The notes beneath the pieces are model-generated. The model had not been told where the DNA came from. It made no database searches and was given only the letters and a program-made list of their open reading frames with translations. A program made the translations under genes and the position numbers. From CAYXDO01 sp964463485 (GTDB lineage: Bacteria > Myxococcota > Kuafuiibacteriia > Kuafuiibacteriales > Kuafuiibacteriaceae), in contig CAYXDO010000050.1 of assembly GCA_964463485.1 (NCBI GenBank), positions 1-64,000 of the forward strand: a stretch of DNA of 64,000 nt, read 5' to 3'. Shown in pieces: positions 8,021 to 15,845 of the stretch. Numbering within the stretch: the first letter of the stretch is position 1; the number at the start of each line of letters is the position of its first letter.

Positions 8021-9079
8021 TCATCGCCAAGCTTCCCACGCCGCGTCGTAGAGCGCCGGGCGGAGCTTCTTGATCGCTTCGTTGGCCCTCGTCGGACAGA
8101 CGCGATTCGTCACCAACACCACGATCAAAGCGCGCTCCGGCTCGATCCAAATACTCGTCCCCGTGAAACCCAAGTGCCCTACACTATGCCCGGGCCAGCG
8201 GCCCCCAGTCGACGAGCCCGCGCCCGAAGGCCGATCCCACCCGAGCGTTCGCGTGGACCCACTCACCTCGCTCGGCTCGAACAGTCGGCGCACGGTCTCC
8301 GGACCCAGCGGCCCGGACCGGTCTCCGTGCCACGCACTCACCAACTTCTGCGCAAAACCAAGCACGTCCGAGGCGGTCCCGAAGAGTCCCGCATGCCCTG
8401 CTGCCCCACCCATGGCTCGCGCGTTCTCATCGTGCACTTCCCCCGGTAGGCACCCCTCCGTCGGCGCAATCAGTCGAGCCCCCGCTGGCGGACGACCCAG
8501 TCGCTGATCTCGATAGCCAAAGCTCGGAGACGGACCCACCATGGCGCGAAAGAGCCCCGAGATCGGCCCGCCCCCCGCTTGCTCGACCAACGCGCCGAGC
8601 AAGATGAACCCGAGATCGCTGTATAAGACTCGGCTTGTCGGCTCGGCTTCGAGCGGAGCTCTCGCCGCAGCGCTCACGATCCAACTGAACGCGTCGAACG
8701 ACGCAACCGGAATCTCCTTGGGCAGCTCGAGGTCGAAGCGACGATGTGCCGGCCATCCCGCGGAATGACTCATCGCGTCAGCAACGGTGACTCTCGGGTC
8801 GACCCCTTCCACGAACCGGGCGACCGGGTCGAGATAACTCAGCCGGCCCCGCTCTTCGAGCAACCCTATGAGGGCGGAGGTCGAGAGGGGCTTGGTCAAC
8901 GACGCCAGATCGTAGACCGTCTCGAGGTCGACAGGACGAGTTTGCTCCGCCACGCCAGGTCCGAAAACGCCCGCCGCGGCCTGCGCCACGACCTGCCCCT
9001 CGCAAGCAGCGGCGAGCTGACCACCGGGATAGACGCCCGACCTCACTCCGCCGATGAAGACGTCGATCGGATCTTTCAT
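8021..9079 (-). CDS. Serine beta-lactamase-like hydrolase (class C/EstB fold)
   Basis: 352 residues from the ATG at 9079. Motifs of the penicillin-binding/class C family are present: SLTK with Ser60 and Lys63, YSD near residue 160 (in place of YxN, as in many esterases of this group), and HLG/GHLGFTG near the C-terminus in place of KTG. There is no signal peptide, so a cytoplasmic or tail-anchored esterase, D-peptidase or amidase is likely rather than a true beta-lactamase. The start overlaps the stop of the LD-carboxypeptidase gene by 4 bp (ATGA), so the two are coupled and a joint role in cell-wall peptide turnover is reasonable. Confidence 0.85.
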   Translation of the reverse strand: MKDPIDVFIGGVRSGVYPGGQLAAACEGQVVAQAAAGVFGPGVAEQTRPVDLETVYDLASLTKPLSTSALIGLLEERGRLSYLDPVARFVEGVDPRVTVADAMSHSAGWPAHRRFDLELPKEIPVASFDAFSWIVSAAARAPLEAEPTSRVLYSDLGFILLGALVEQAGGGPISGLFRAMVGPSPSFGYRDQRLGRPPAGARLIAPTEGCLPGEVHDENARAMGGAAGHAGLFGTASDVLGFAQKLVSAWHGDRSGPLGPETVRRLFEPSEVSGSTRTLGWDRPSGAGSSTGGRWPGHSVGHLGFTGTSIWIEPERALIVVLVTNRVCPTRANEAIKKLRPALYDAAWEAWR

Positions 9080-9966
9080 TCGAGCACGAGCTCCCCGCGG
9101 TCCGCGTCGAGCCTCGCCGTCACTCCGAGGGGAATGGGGAGATTTCGCGAGCCATGGCCAAACGGGAGTCCAAACACGACAGGGACGCCGAGCCTCGAGA
9201 GTCGATCCACCAACACGTCCTTGGCGCTGGGCTCCTCGTCGTTGCGAGGTCGACACTCATGAAACTCACCCGCGATGACGCCGGCGATTCCGTTGAACAC
9301 ACCCGCCAACGCAAGGTGAGTGAGCATTCGGTCCAGTCGATAGGTCGCCTCACCCACGTCCTCCAACAAGACGAGCGCCCCCTCGTAGGACGGCATGAGT
9401 CTGGTTCCCACCATCGCGGCGAGCACCGACAGGCACCCGCCCATGACTATGCCGACGGCCTCTCCGCCCGTGATCGGAGACTCCGAGGTCGTGTAGCGCA
9501 GACCGCCAAAACGTGCGTCCAAGATGGCCCGCAGGTGGGGCATGACCTGAGACTCGTCCAACTCACCGAGCTGAGTGATCACGGGACCGTGAATCGAGAC
9601 CAGGCCGGCTCGCTGCGCGATCCCGTGCAACACACACACGTCCGAGAAACCGACGATGGCTTTCTGACTTCGCGCGAGCAACTCCACGTCGAGGTGCTCG
9701 ACGACTCGGTGCAACCCATAACCTCCACGCGCAGCCCAGAGTACGTCGACCGACGGATCGGAGAGCAAGTCGTGAATCAGACCCACGCGCTCGGCATCCG
9801 AACCGGCCAAGTAGCCGGTGCGACCGAAGATCCTCGGGTCTTCGAACGCCGTCAGGTCGAGGGAAGCCAAGCGCAGCAGGCCGCGCCGGTAGCGATCCAG
9901 GGGGAATGGGCTCGAGCCGGCAAAAATGCCGACGCGCCGATGGGTCAGGGGACGAGGGACGATCAT
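9076..9966 (-). CDS. LD-carboxypeptidase (peptidase family S66)
   Basis: 296 residues from the ATG at 9966. The S66 layout is clear: N-terminal AGSSPF, a nucleophile elbow GFSD (Ser108), a later Glu in GEFHE and a His in PFGHG, matching the Ser-Glu-His triad. These enzymes remove the terminal D-Ala from cytoplasmic murein tetrapeptides (or cleave related peptides such as microcin C7 in MccF paralogues). No signal peptide is seen, consistent with murein recycling. It is translationally coupled to the downstream serine hydrolase. Confidence 0.9.
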   Translation of the reverse strand: MIVPRPLTHRRVGIFAGSSPFPLDRYRRGLLRLASLDLTAFEDPRIFGRTGYLAGSDAERVGLIHDLLSDPSVDVLWAARGGYGLHRVVEHLDVELLARSQKAIVGFSDVCVLHGIAQRAGLVSIHGPVITQLGELDESQVMPHLRAILDARFGGLRYTTSESPITGGEAVGIVMGGCLSVLAAMVGTRLMPSYEGALVLLEDVGEATYRLDRMLTHLALAGVFNGIAGVIAGEFHECRPRNDEEPSAKDVLVDRLSRLGVPVVFGLPFGHGSRNLPIPLGVTARLDADRGELVLE

Positions 9967-10328
9967 ACGCGACCAGTGTCGGTCGTGGCCGCGGGAACGT
10001 CGACCCCATCCGTCGTGAAAAGGGACGCAGAGTAGAGGGAGCCACAGATAGGGTTCGGAGCGCCGACGGCACAGCCATGCCGCCGGCGCTCCGAACGGAG
10101 CAACACGGTCAGGAACAAGCCCGCTTGAGACTCGGGAGGCCGGGGAGGGTCGGCCAACCCGAGCCGCAAGCGGTGAGACGGGCGAGGGGACGAAGTGGGA
10201 GAGGGACCAGGTTCGGTACCCTTTTCCACCCGTCTCACTCAGACCAACGCGAGCCACGAGAAACCTATTCCGGGCCCCTCGACCAAGTCCTCCCACTCCG
10301 GCCACGTACTTCGGTTAGGATGCCCCCG
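9967..10328. other. Divergent intergenic region with a strong hairpin
   Basis: About 360 bp between the LD-carboxypeptidase and metallophosphoesterase starts. The only clear structure is the inverted repeat at 10053-10096. A short AGGA lies 8 nt before the ATG at 10329. Confidence 0.6.
10053..10096. repeat. 18-bp inverted repeat (stable hairpin)
   Basis: The arms (10053-10070 and 10079-10096) are GC-rich, start gttcggagcgcc and match at 17 of 18 positions around an 8-nt loop. Neither side has a T-tract. It lies between two divergent starts, so it is not a simple terminator. Confidence 0.85.
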
Positions 10329-11303
10329 ATGACGCTATTTTTGCACCTGGTCCTCCTGACTGCGCCGCCGACGTTCGAGGAGGCGTGGGCGCAGTTCGCC
10401 GAGGCCCGAAGCGGCGTGTGCCTCGGACCAGCGGGCGACCTCGCAACTCCACGAGCGATCGAGTCTGGCCCGCGCAAGTTCGAGCTGCTCGGGCACCGCT
10501 TGGTGGAGCGATCGAAGGGCGACGGGACCCTCCGCGTCGGCGTCATCTCGGCGATCAAAGACGATCGCGAGCCCACGCTGCTCGCTGTGCGCTCCCTCGG
10601 CGCCAAAATGAAACAAGAGGACGTCGATCTGATCCTCGCCAACGGAGACCTCGCCGAAGACGAGCTCGCCATGGAAGGCGTGTTCGAAACCCTGGCCAAC
10701 CTGGGCACCCTCGTCGTCGTCACGACGGGCAATACGGAGTCCTGCGGGTCCTTCAACCGCATGGCAGGGCGTACTCATGCCAAACACGCCCACGTCGTGA
10801 ACGGGAATTGGGCCCGCCGGATCGAGCTCGAGTCCGGCACACTCATCACGCTCCCAGGCTACTACGACAAGCGATTCATTCATCGCGCGGGCGTGCCGGT
10901 CTATTCACAGAAAGACCTCGACGCGCTCGCTAAGCTGATGGAGGCGGCCAAGCAGCCCGTTGCGCTGGTGTCGCACGGCCCGCCGCGTATGAGCGGCAAG
11001 GCCGCCATCGACATCGCCACGGACGCCGGGCACGTCGGTGATCCGGCGATGCACACGGCGATCGAGCAGCTCGGGATCTCGTTCGGGATCTTTGGGCACA
11101 TCCTCGAGGCAGGCGGACGCGGGACCGACTTGAATGGCACGAAAGCGCTCCCCGAGGGGGTCTGGCACCCGCAGCTCTACGTCAACGCGGGCACGGCCAA
11201 CCCAGATCCGTGGCCGCTGTTGGACGGAAAGACTTCCCACGGGATGGGTCTCGTCGTGGAGCTCTCGGAAGGCAAGGCTCGGTATCGAGTGCTTCGACCT
11301 TGA
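10329..11303 (+). CDS. Degenerate calcineurin-like metallophosphoesterase, exported
   Basis: 324 residues. The ATG at 10329 is preferred over the one at 10320 because AGGA sits 8 nt upstream; a hydrophobic segment (LFLHLVLLTA) suggests a signal peptide. The order of metallophosphoesterase motifs can be followed, but ligands are altered: ISAIKD where DxH is expected, NGDLAE (Asp kept), TGNTES instead of GNHE, VSHGPP (His kept), and FGHILEAGG instead of GHxH. Loss of several metal ligands suggests an inactive or functionally changed member. It stands alone on the plus strand. Confidence 0.75.
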   Translation: MTLFLHLVLLTAPPTFEEAWAQFAEARSGVCLGPAGDLATPRAIESGPRKFELLGHRLVERSKGDGTLRVGVISAIKDDREPTLLAVRSLGAKMKQEDVDLILANGDLAEDELAMEGVFETLANLGTLVVVTTGNTESCGSFNRMAGRTHAKHAHVVNGNWARRIELESGTLITLPGYYDKRFIHRAGVPVYSQKDLDALAKLMEAAKQPVALVSHGPPRMSGKAAIDIATDAGHVGDPAMHTAIEQLGISFGIFGHILEAGGRGTDLNGTKALPEGVWHPQLYVNAGTANPDPWPLLDGKTSHGMGLVVELSEGKARYRVLRP

Positions 11304-11309
11304 GCCTGA

Positions 11310-12059
11310 TCAGCGGGTCGCGAGGGCCAGGAGCAACTCGCGATTGCCGTCCGCGCCCGCGATCGGCGAGTCGATGAACCCAAGCTCTCGGAGGCCGAGC
11401 CGCTGCGCCGCGCCCTGCACCAACCCGAGGGCCTCGCGCCTCGAGGCTTCATCCGAGACCAGCCCGCCGGAGCCGACCGCCTCGCGAGGCAGCTCGAACT
11501 GCGGCTTCACCAAGACGACGAGTCGCGCTTCTTGGGCGAGGTGAGGCACGAGCCCGCCCAGCAACGACGCGAGCCCAATGAAAGAGACGTCGACGACCAT
11601 GAGCTCGATGGGTTCGCCGAAGAACCCCGGCGCCAGCGTTCGAGCGTTGGTTCGCTCGTGAAGCACGAGGCGAGGGTGGGTTCGGATCGACCACGCTACC
11701 TGGCCATAAGCTACGTCCACGCCGTGCACGACCCGCGCGCCCCGCTGCAGCAAGCAGTCCGTGAAGCCGCCGGTCGAAATGCCGATGTCCGCGCAGGCGC
11801 GATCGCAGGCCTCGATCGAGAACCGATCCAAACACGCCTCGAGCTTCTGACCGGCCCGAGAGACGTATTTGGGACGTTCTCCGAACCGCGTCACCTCGGC
11901 CGACGGCACGACGAGCTCCCCGGCCTTCTGTCCGCGACGAACCTCGCCGCTCGGCAAGACGACGCGGATCTCACCTGCCATGATGAGCGCTCTGGCTCGT
12001 TCAGGATCGGTAGCGAGGCCGCTCTCGAAGACGAGCTCGTCGAGCCGCCGCTTCTTCAC
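11310..12059 (-). CDS. tlyA: TlyA-type rRNA 2'-O-methyltransferase
   Basis: 249 residues from a GTG at 12059. The N-terminus is an S4 RNA-binding domain (RLDELVFESG to about residue 60), then KYVSRAGQKLEA, the SAM motif DIGISTGGFTDCLL, VVDVSFIGL, and VKPQFE. This is the full TlyA/FtsJ signature with the K-D-K catalytic set. TlyA methylates 16S/23S rRNA ribose 2'-OH groups; the old label haemolysin is not a functional claim. The start overlaps the stop of the upstream Cys-rich lipoprotein by 4 bp (GTGA), and the gene is last in a run with xseB. Confidence 0.93.
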   Translation of the reverse strand: MKKRRLDELVFESGLATDPERARALIMAGEIRVVLPSGEVRRGQKAGELVVPSAEVTRFGERPKYVSRAGQKLEACLDRFSIEACDRACADIGISTGGFTDCLLQRGARVVHGVDVAYGQVAWSIRTHPRLVLHERTNARTLAPGFFGEPIELMVVDVSFIGLASLLGGLVPHLAQEARLVVLVKPQFELPREAVGSGGLVSDEASRREALGLVQGAAQRLGLRELGFIDSPIAGADGNRELLLALATR

Positions 12060-12325
12060 GGGCCCGCGTCCGCGGACGTGGAGGTCGACGATGTGGACGC
12101 GTCCAAGTGTTGACCGGAGTCCGGAGGCGGATCGAGCGTGACGGCGAGGCAACGTCCCGTCTCGAGATCGCACCTGCCGGTGCAATGATCGTCCGTCGAG
12201 CAGCCCGCGAGGCATTGACCGGTCGTGAAATCGCAGTGCTCGCCCTTGTCGCACTCAGTCGATGATTTGCAAGGGGTGTAGCAAGACGCCAACGCCGTCA
12301 GCCCGACGCAAATCACGGCTCGCAT
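12056..12325 (-). CDS. Small Cys-rich lipoprotein
   Basis: 89 residues from the ATG at 12325; a GTG at 12358 that overlaps the xseB stop is an alternative and would add 11 residues. The signal is short and ends ALASC (lipobox). The mature part has about a dozen Cys in two similar units (ECDKGEHCDFTTGQC and DHCTGRCDLETGRC), then a Ser/Thr/Asp-rich tail. This disulfide-rich layout is common in myxobacterial lipoproteins of unknown role. It lies between xseB and tlyA, with 4-bp overlap to tlyA. Confidence 0.75.
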   Translation of the reverse strand: MRAVICVGLTALASCYTPCKSSTECDKGEHCDFTTGQCLAGCSTDDHCTGRCDLETGRCLAVTLDPPPDSGQHLDASTSSTSTSADAGP

Positions 12326-12354
12326 CCCAGCCGCCCGAGCGGCGCTGGCTTCGC

Positions 12355-12624
12355 TCACGTCTCTCGACCCTCTTCGTTGCTGGAGCTCGCTTTTTCTACG
12401 GGGCGTAGGCCCCCGCGCTTGGTGAGCTCCTCGATACGCCGCTCCGCGCTGACGAGGCGCGTGTGGCCTTGTCGCGCGAGCTCGACGCCCTCCTCGTAAG
12501 CGAGGATCGCTTCTTCCAGCGTCAGCTCGTGAGACTCCAGGCGCCCGACCACGCCTTCGAGCTTCTCCATCAGGAGCTCGAACGGGAGCTCGGTCTCCGA
12601 TTCAGGGGGTGACTTGCGAGCCAT
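12355..12624 (-). CDS. xseB: Exodeoxyribonuclease VII small subunit
   Basis: 89 residues from the ATG at 12624. The conserved core is visible: LPFELLMEKLEGVVGRLESHELTLEE followed by ALAYEEGVELA-type helix and a C-terminal coiled stretch (RLVSAERRIEEL). XseB binds several copies per XseA to form exonuclease VII, which degrades single-stranded DNA. xseA is not in this window. The gene heads a short minus-strand group with a lipoprotein and tlyA; xseB beside tlyA is a familiar arrangement. Confidence 0.92.
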   Translation of the reverse strand: MARKSPPESETELPFELLMEKLEGVVGRLESHELTLEEAILAYEEGVELARQGHTRLVSAERRIEELTKRGGLRPVEKASSSNEEGRET

Positions 12625-12666
12625 GGTGCTCAAGGCTTCTCTGCGGCGGCCGCAGGCGTCAACGAC

Positions 12667-13434
12667 TCACTTGCCCTCGAGCGCACGAACCCGCGCCTCC
12701 GCCTCTCTTCTCTGCTGCGGCGTGGGCTCCCCGAGGAGGACGTCTTTCCACACCGCGAGCTTGGTCGGCCCGTCCACGCGCCCAATCCTGTCGAGGCTCG
12801 CGGCCTCATCGTAGATCTGCTTCTGCAGCGCGGCGATGCGCTTGGAGGCTCCCTTGGCCGCGTTGCCTTTGGCATCCCAATCGATCACCTGACGCCACGC
12901 ACGGATGCACTCGACCTTCGATGCCTTGCCTTGTTCTACGATCTCCGCTGCGTCGACGAGCCGCTTGGACTCGGTGGCCTTCCAGTAAGCGATGCGCTTC
13001 TCGGCGACCCGCGACTCTTCACTCTTTGGGAACATCGTCGCGAGCCGCTTCCAGGTCTCGATCTTGACGCGCGGCTCGATGGACGAGTCCTTGTCATCGG
13101 CCTGCACGGACTCGACCAGGCGCAGCCGCGCGGCATTGCGCCAGAAGGCGACCTGCTTCTTCGCGTACCCGACTTGCTCCTCGGTGCGATGAATGAAGGA
13201 CTCCCACTCGCGAAGCTTCTCTTCGTCCGAGACGTCCTCACGGCGCTCGAGGGTCCTCAAACCGAAGTAGGTGTACACGGTCTCGGCCGGAGGCGTCGCG
13301 GGCAGCGCCGCCGGAGCTGGCTGCAAGGGCGCTCCAGCGTCTTGTGCAAGCACCGTCGAGGAGAACCAGGCGGCCGCGAATCCCTGAGCCAGTAAGGAAA
13401 TCGGACGCGGCGCCCAGAGGCGGGATCGACTCAC
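12667..13434 (-). CDS. Exported helical protein of unknown function
   Basis: 255 residues from a GTG at 13434, chosen because it overlaps the stop of the upstream gene by 4 bp (GTGA) and gives a signal peptide ending VLAQ. After an Ala/Pro-rich linker the protein is almost wholly charged helix (about residues 50-250), with repeated Trp/Arg-containing helices such as KIETWKRLATMFP and KVECIRAWRQVIDW, suggestive of TPR-like or helical hairpins. I do not recognise the family. It is probably periplasmic and works with the coupled TonB-C-like protein. Confidence 0.7.
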   Translation of the reverse strand: MSRSRLWAPRPISLLAQGFAAAWFSSTVLAQDAGAPLQPAPAALPATPPAETVYTYFGLRTLERREDVSDEEKLREWESFIHRTEEQVGYAKKQVAFWRNAARLRLVESVQADDKDSSIEPRVKIETWKRLATMFPKSEESRVAEKRIAYWKATESKRLVDAAEIVEQGKASKVECIRAWRQVIDWDAKGNAAKGASKRIAALQKQIYDEAASLDRIGRVDGPTKLAVWKDVLLGEPTPQQRREAEARVRALEGK

Positions 13435-14036
13435 TCCTGTTTTTCCTCTTGCTCGCCCACGAACCTGGGCTCGAACGAGACGAAGCCGGGATCCTCGTCG
13501 GACTTGGGCTGGCCCGGAGGCGGCGGCGGGGGCTGCTCGCCAGGCTTCAACAGCACGAACTTGGTGCCCTTCGAGACCTTCACGTCGATCGAGAGCTCGA
13601 AGTTCGTCTTGGGCGGGAAGGTCCAACGACGTGCGACGTCTCGCAGGCACTTCATGAGCTTGTCGGACGACTCGAGGCTCGTCGTCACGTTCACGTCGCT
13701 CGGCGTGCTCTTGCCCTCGACTTTGAACGCGATCTTCACCTCACCTTTGGCGTCCTTGAACTCTTCGATGTAACGCCCCGTGCAGTTGTCGATCGCCGAG
13801 GCGCTCATGCTCACGCCGCTCCACACGGCCATGCCGAGCTCCTTGTCGCTCATCTTCGGCGCGGCCTTCTCCTCCTTCTTCTCGGGCTCCTTCTTGTCTT
13901 CGGCGGGAGGATTCTCACCGGACGGCGCCTGTTCGCTCGGTTCACTCGGTGGCTTCTGATCGCCTTCTTCTTGGGCAAAGGCGGGCGCGGACACCGTCAA
14001 CGGGACCGCGAGAAGCAAGTTGATCAATCGACTCAT
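13431..14036 (-). CDS. Periplasmic TonB-C-like protein
   Basis: 201 residues from the ATG at 14036, with a clear signal peptide ending APAFAQ. Residues 22-65 are a Pro/Glu/Lys linker (KKEPEKKEE), then a domain of about 100 residues resembling the TonB/AgmX C-terminal fold (SASAIDNCTGRYIEEF, VKIAFKVEGKS, KLMKCLRDVARRWTFPP). Two Cys are conserved in position, as in myxobacterial AgmX-type gliding or secretion proteins. There is no membrane anchor and no ExbB/ExbD nearby, so a TonB energising role is unlikely. It is coupled to the downstream helical protein. Confidence 0.7.
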   Translation of the reverse strand: MSRLINLLLAVPLTVSAPAFAQEEGDQKPPSEPSEQAPSGENPPAEDKKEPEKKEEKAAPKMSDKELGMAVWSGVSMSASAIDNCTGRYIEEFKDAKGEVKIAFKVEGKSTPSDVNVTTSLESSDKLMKCLRDVARRWTFPPKTNFELSIDVKVSKGTKFVLLKPGEQPPPPPPGQPKSDEDPGFVSFEPRFVGEQEEKQE

Positions 14037-14052
14037 GACCCGAAGGCTATTC

Positions 14053-14976
14053 TCAGTCGGTCGGCAGCGCCAGTCCGAGCTCGAGGAAGGGAGCAAAGTC
14101 CATCGGAACCGGCGACTCGTGGGTCCGCTCCGTTCCTCGGAACGTGAATTGAATCCGCCGCGCGTGCAGCATCACCCGCGGAACCTCCAGCACACGGGAG
14201 ATGCTCGCCGCCTCGGTGTCGCCTGGAGCGCTTCCGCAACGAACGCGGATCGCCGAGACGCCTCCATACAGCCGATCGCCGAGCACCGGCGCCCCTAGGT
14301 GCGCCAAGTGAACGCGGATTTGATGCGTTCGACCCGTTCGAGGCCGGGCCACCACGAGCGACACGTCCGACGTGCGCGCGGCCACGTGAAACTCGGTCTC
14401 CGCCTCCTGCCCCGTGCTCGCCACTCGCCTCGCCCTCGGGCGCCGCGGATCGTCCGCGATCGGCGCGGACACGATCCCTTCAGGCGGCGCGAGCTCCGTC
14501 AACAACAGGTAGCTCTTCCCGACCTCCCTCTCTGCGAAGGCGCGAGAGAGCTCGGCGGCCACGTCCAGCCGACGCGCAAACACGATCACACCGGTCGTCT
14601 CCCGATCGAGCCGATGCACGACGAACACGGGACCGCGAAGGCGCTCGAGCCTCTGCACCAACGAGATCCGCGAGGTCGTCTCGGTCTCGTTCACGTGCTC
14701 CCCGCACGCCTTGTCGACCACGACGAGATCTTCGTCCTCGTACAGAATCACCACGGGATCCGAGAGCTCAACGGCCGGCTCGGTGAACACCACGACCCGC
14801 GCTCCGAGCTCGATCGTCCGGCTCGCGATTCGGCAGCGCTTGCCTTCGACAAACACCGATCCGGCCTCGATCAGCGCGCGCACCCTACGGCGAGAGACGT
14901 CCGCGACGCTCCTTGTGATCAGTCGATCGAGCCTCTCGCCCGAAACGCCGGCAAGAAACTCGGTGCGTTTGCTCAA
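14053..14976 (-). CDS. RluA-family pseudouridine synthase
   Basis: 307 residues from a TTG at 14976 that overlaps the HEAT-protein stop by 4 bp (TTGA) and has GAGG about 8 nt upstream. An N-terminal S4 domain (ERLDRLITRSVADVSRRRV) precedes the catalytic domain with motif HRLDRETTG, whose Asp is the nucleophile, and the later RTGRTHQIRVHLAHLG. These enzymes convert uridine to pseudouridine in rRNA or tRNA; the target site cannot be told from sequence (RluC/RluD-like). Confidence 0.92.
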   Translation of the reverse strand: MSKRTEFLAGVSGERLDRLITRSVADVSRRRVRALIEAGSVFVEGKRCRIASRTIELGARVVVFTEPAVELSDPVVILYEDEDLVVVDKACGEHVNETETTSRISLVQRLERLRGPVFVVHRLDRETTGVIVFARRLDVAAELSRAFAEREVGKSYLLLTELAPPEGIVSAPIADDPRRPRARRVASTGQEAETEFHVAARTSDVSLVVARPRTGRTHQIRVHLAHLGAPVLGDRLYGGVSAIRVRCGSAPGDTEAASISRVLEVPRVMLHARRIQFTFRGTERTHESPVPMDFAPFLELGLALPTD

Positions 14977-15704
14977 TTGCCTCGGACCGCCGACTTCTTC
15001 ACCGGAGCGCCCTTCCTGCCGAGGATGTACTCGTCCTTGAGCTCCGAGCTCCAAGCCTCGAAGTCCGTGGCCGGCCACTCGAGCGTCGCGAGCACCAGCG
15101 CGGCGCGGCGCTGAATCCGAGGGCTGTGACTCTCACCCTTGCAGACGGCCGCAAGCGCCATCGCCGTGGTCGGGCTCTTCATTCGCTCGAGCGCCTCCAC
15201 CGCCTGGTACTGCACGTCGTCGTGGTGATCGTCGAGGTACGGAACGAAGACGTTCGCCTGATCCGCGCTCAACCGATCCGCCAGCGCCAAGATGAAAGCG
15301 CGCTTCGCCTCGGTCGATCGATGATCGAGCGGCTCCCTCTGCTTCAAAGCGTCCACGAGAAACTGAGTGACCTCCTCCTTCGACAAGATCCTCGAGAGCG
15401 ACGTGATCCCGAACCCGACCTGCTTCTCGCTGAGGATGAATCGCTTGAGCGCAGGGACCACCGCGGCCCCGATCCGATGGAGCTCCTCGACCAGATCCCG
15501 CTTCTCCTCTTCGTCCGCGATGTGACCGTTCGAGTTGAACGTGAAGCGCTTCAGCAAGGCGTCGTAAGCCTCTTCGGTGCCGAGCTCGATGAGCTTGTTC
15601 ATCGCGGCACGTCGCACGTCAGGCTGCGCATACGGCTCCGTGAGGTCCTTCTTGGCCTTTTCGACGGGCGTCTTCTTCTTCACCAGGTTGTCGAAAAGAC
15701 CCAT
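14973..15704 (-). CDS. HEAT-repeat protein
   Basis: 243 residues from the ATG at 15704, which has a strong AGGAGG 8 nt upstream. The protein is entirely helical, with HEAT/PBS-type repeats (for example VRRAAMNKLIELGTEEAYDALLKRF and DVQYQAVEALERM). An N-terminal short hydrophobic patch MGLFDNLVKKK could be a membrane-binding amphipath. It is probably a scaffold; no catalytic motif is present. It heads a coupled pair with the pseudouridine synthase. Confidence 0.75.
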   Translation of the reverse strand: MGLFDNLVKKKTPVEKAKKDLTEPYAQPDVRRAAMNKLIELGTEEAYDALLKRFTFNSNGHIADEEEKRDLVEELHRIGAAVVPALKRFILSEKQVGFGITSLSRILSKEEVTQFLVDALKQREPLDHRSTEAKRAFILALADRLSADQANVFVPYLDDHHDDVQYQAVEALERMKSPTTAMALAAVCKGESHSPRIQRRAALVLATLEWPATDFEAWSSELKDEYILGRKGAPVKKSAVRGN

Positions 15705-15794
15705 GAGCAGCACCTCCTAGCGCAAACGATGCGAGCGGTCAGCAATCAGTGTGAGGTCGCTGTCGGCGGCATCGGGCTCACGCGGCCGAGTAAC

Positions 15795-15809
15795 GCGGGA
15801 GGCTCCCGC
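15795..15809 (-). terminator. Small hairpin after the zinc-ribbon gene
   Basis: A perfect 6-bp stem (gcggga/tcccgc) with a 3-nt loop lies 37 bp downstream of the zinc-ribbon stop and upstream of the HEAT-gene start. It is a possible terminator, but no U-run follows. Confidence 0.4.
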
Positions 15810-15845
15810 TTGATTCCCGCTGCATCCCTCTTCCCACTGCGTCAT

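Noticed and set aside
8021..9079. Beta-lactamase resistance gene
   Set aside because: There is no signal peptide and the YxN and KTG motifs are altered (YSD, HLG), which fits an esterase or peptidase; coupling to LD-carboxypeptidase suggests wall turnover.
11310..12059. Haemolysin annotation for TlyA
   Set aside because: The motifs are those of an RNA 2'-O-methyltransferase; the haemolysin name is historical.
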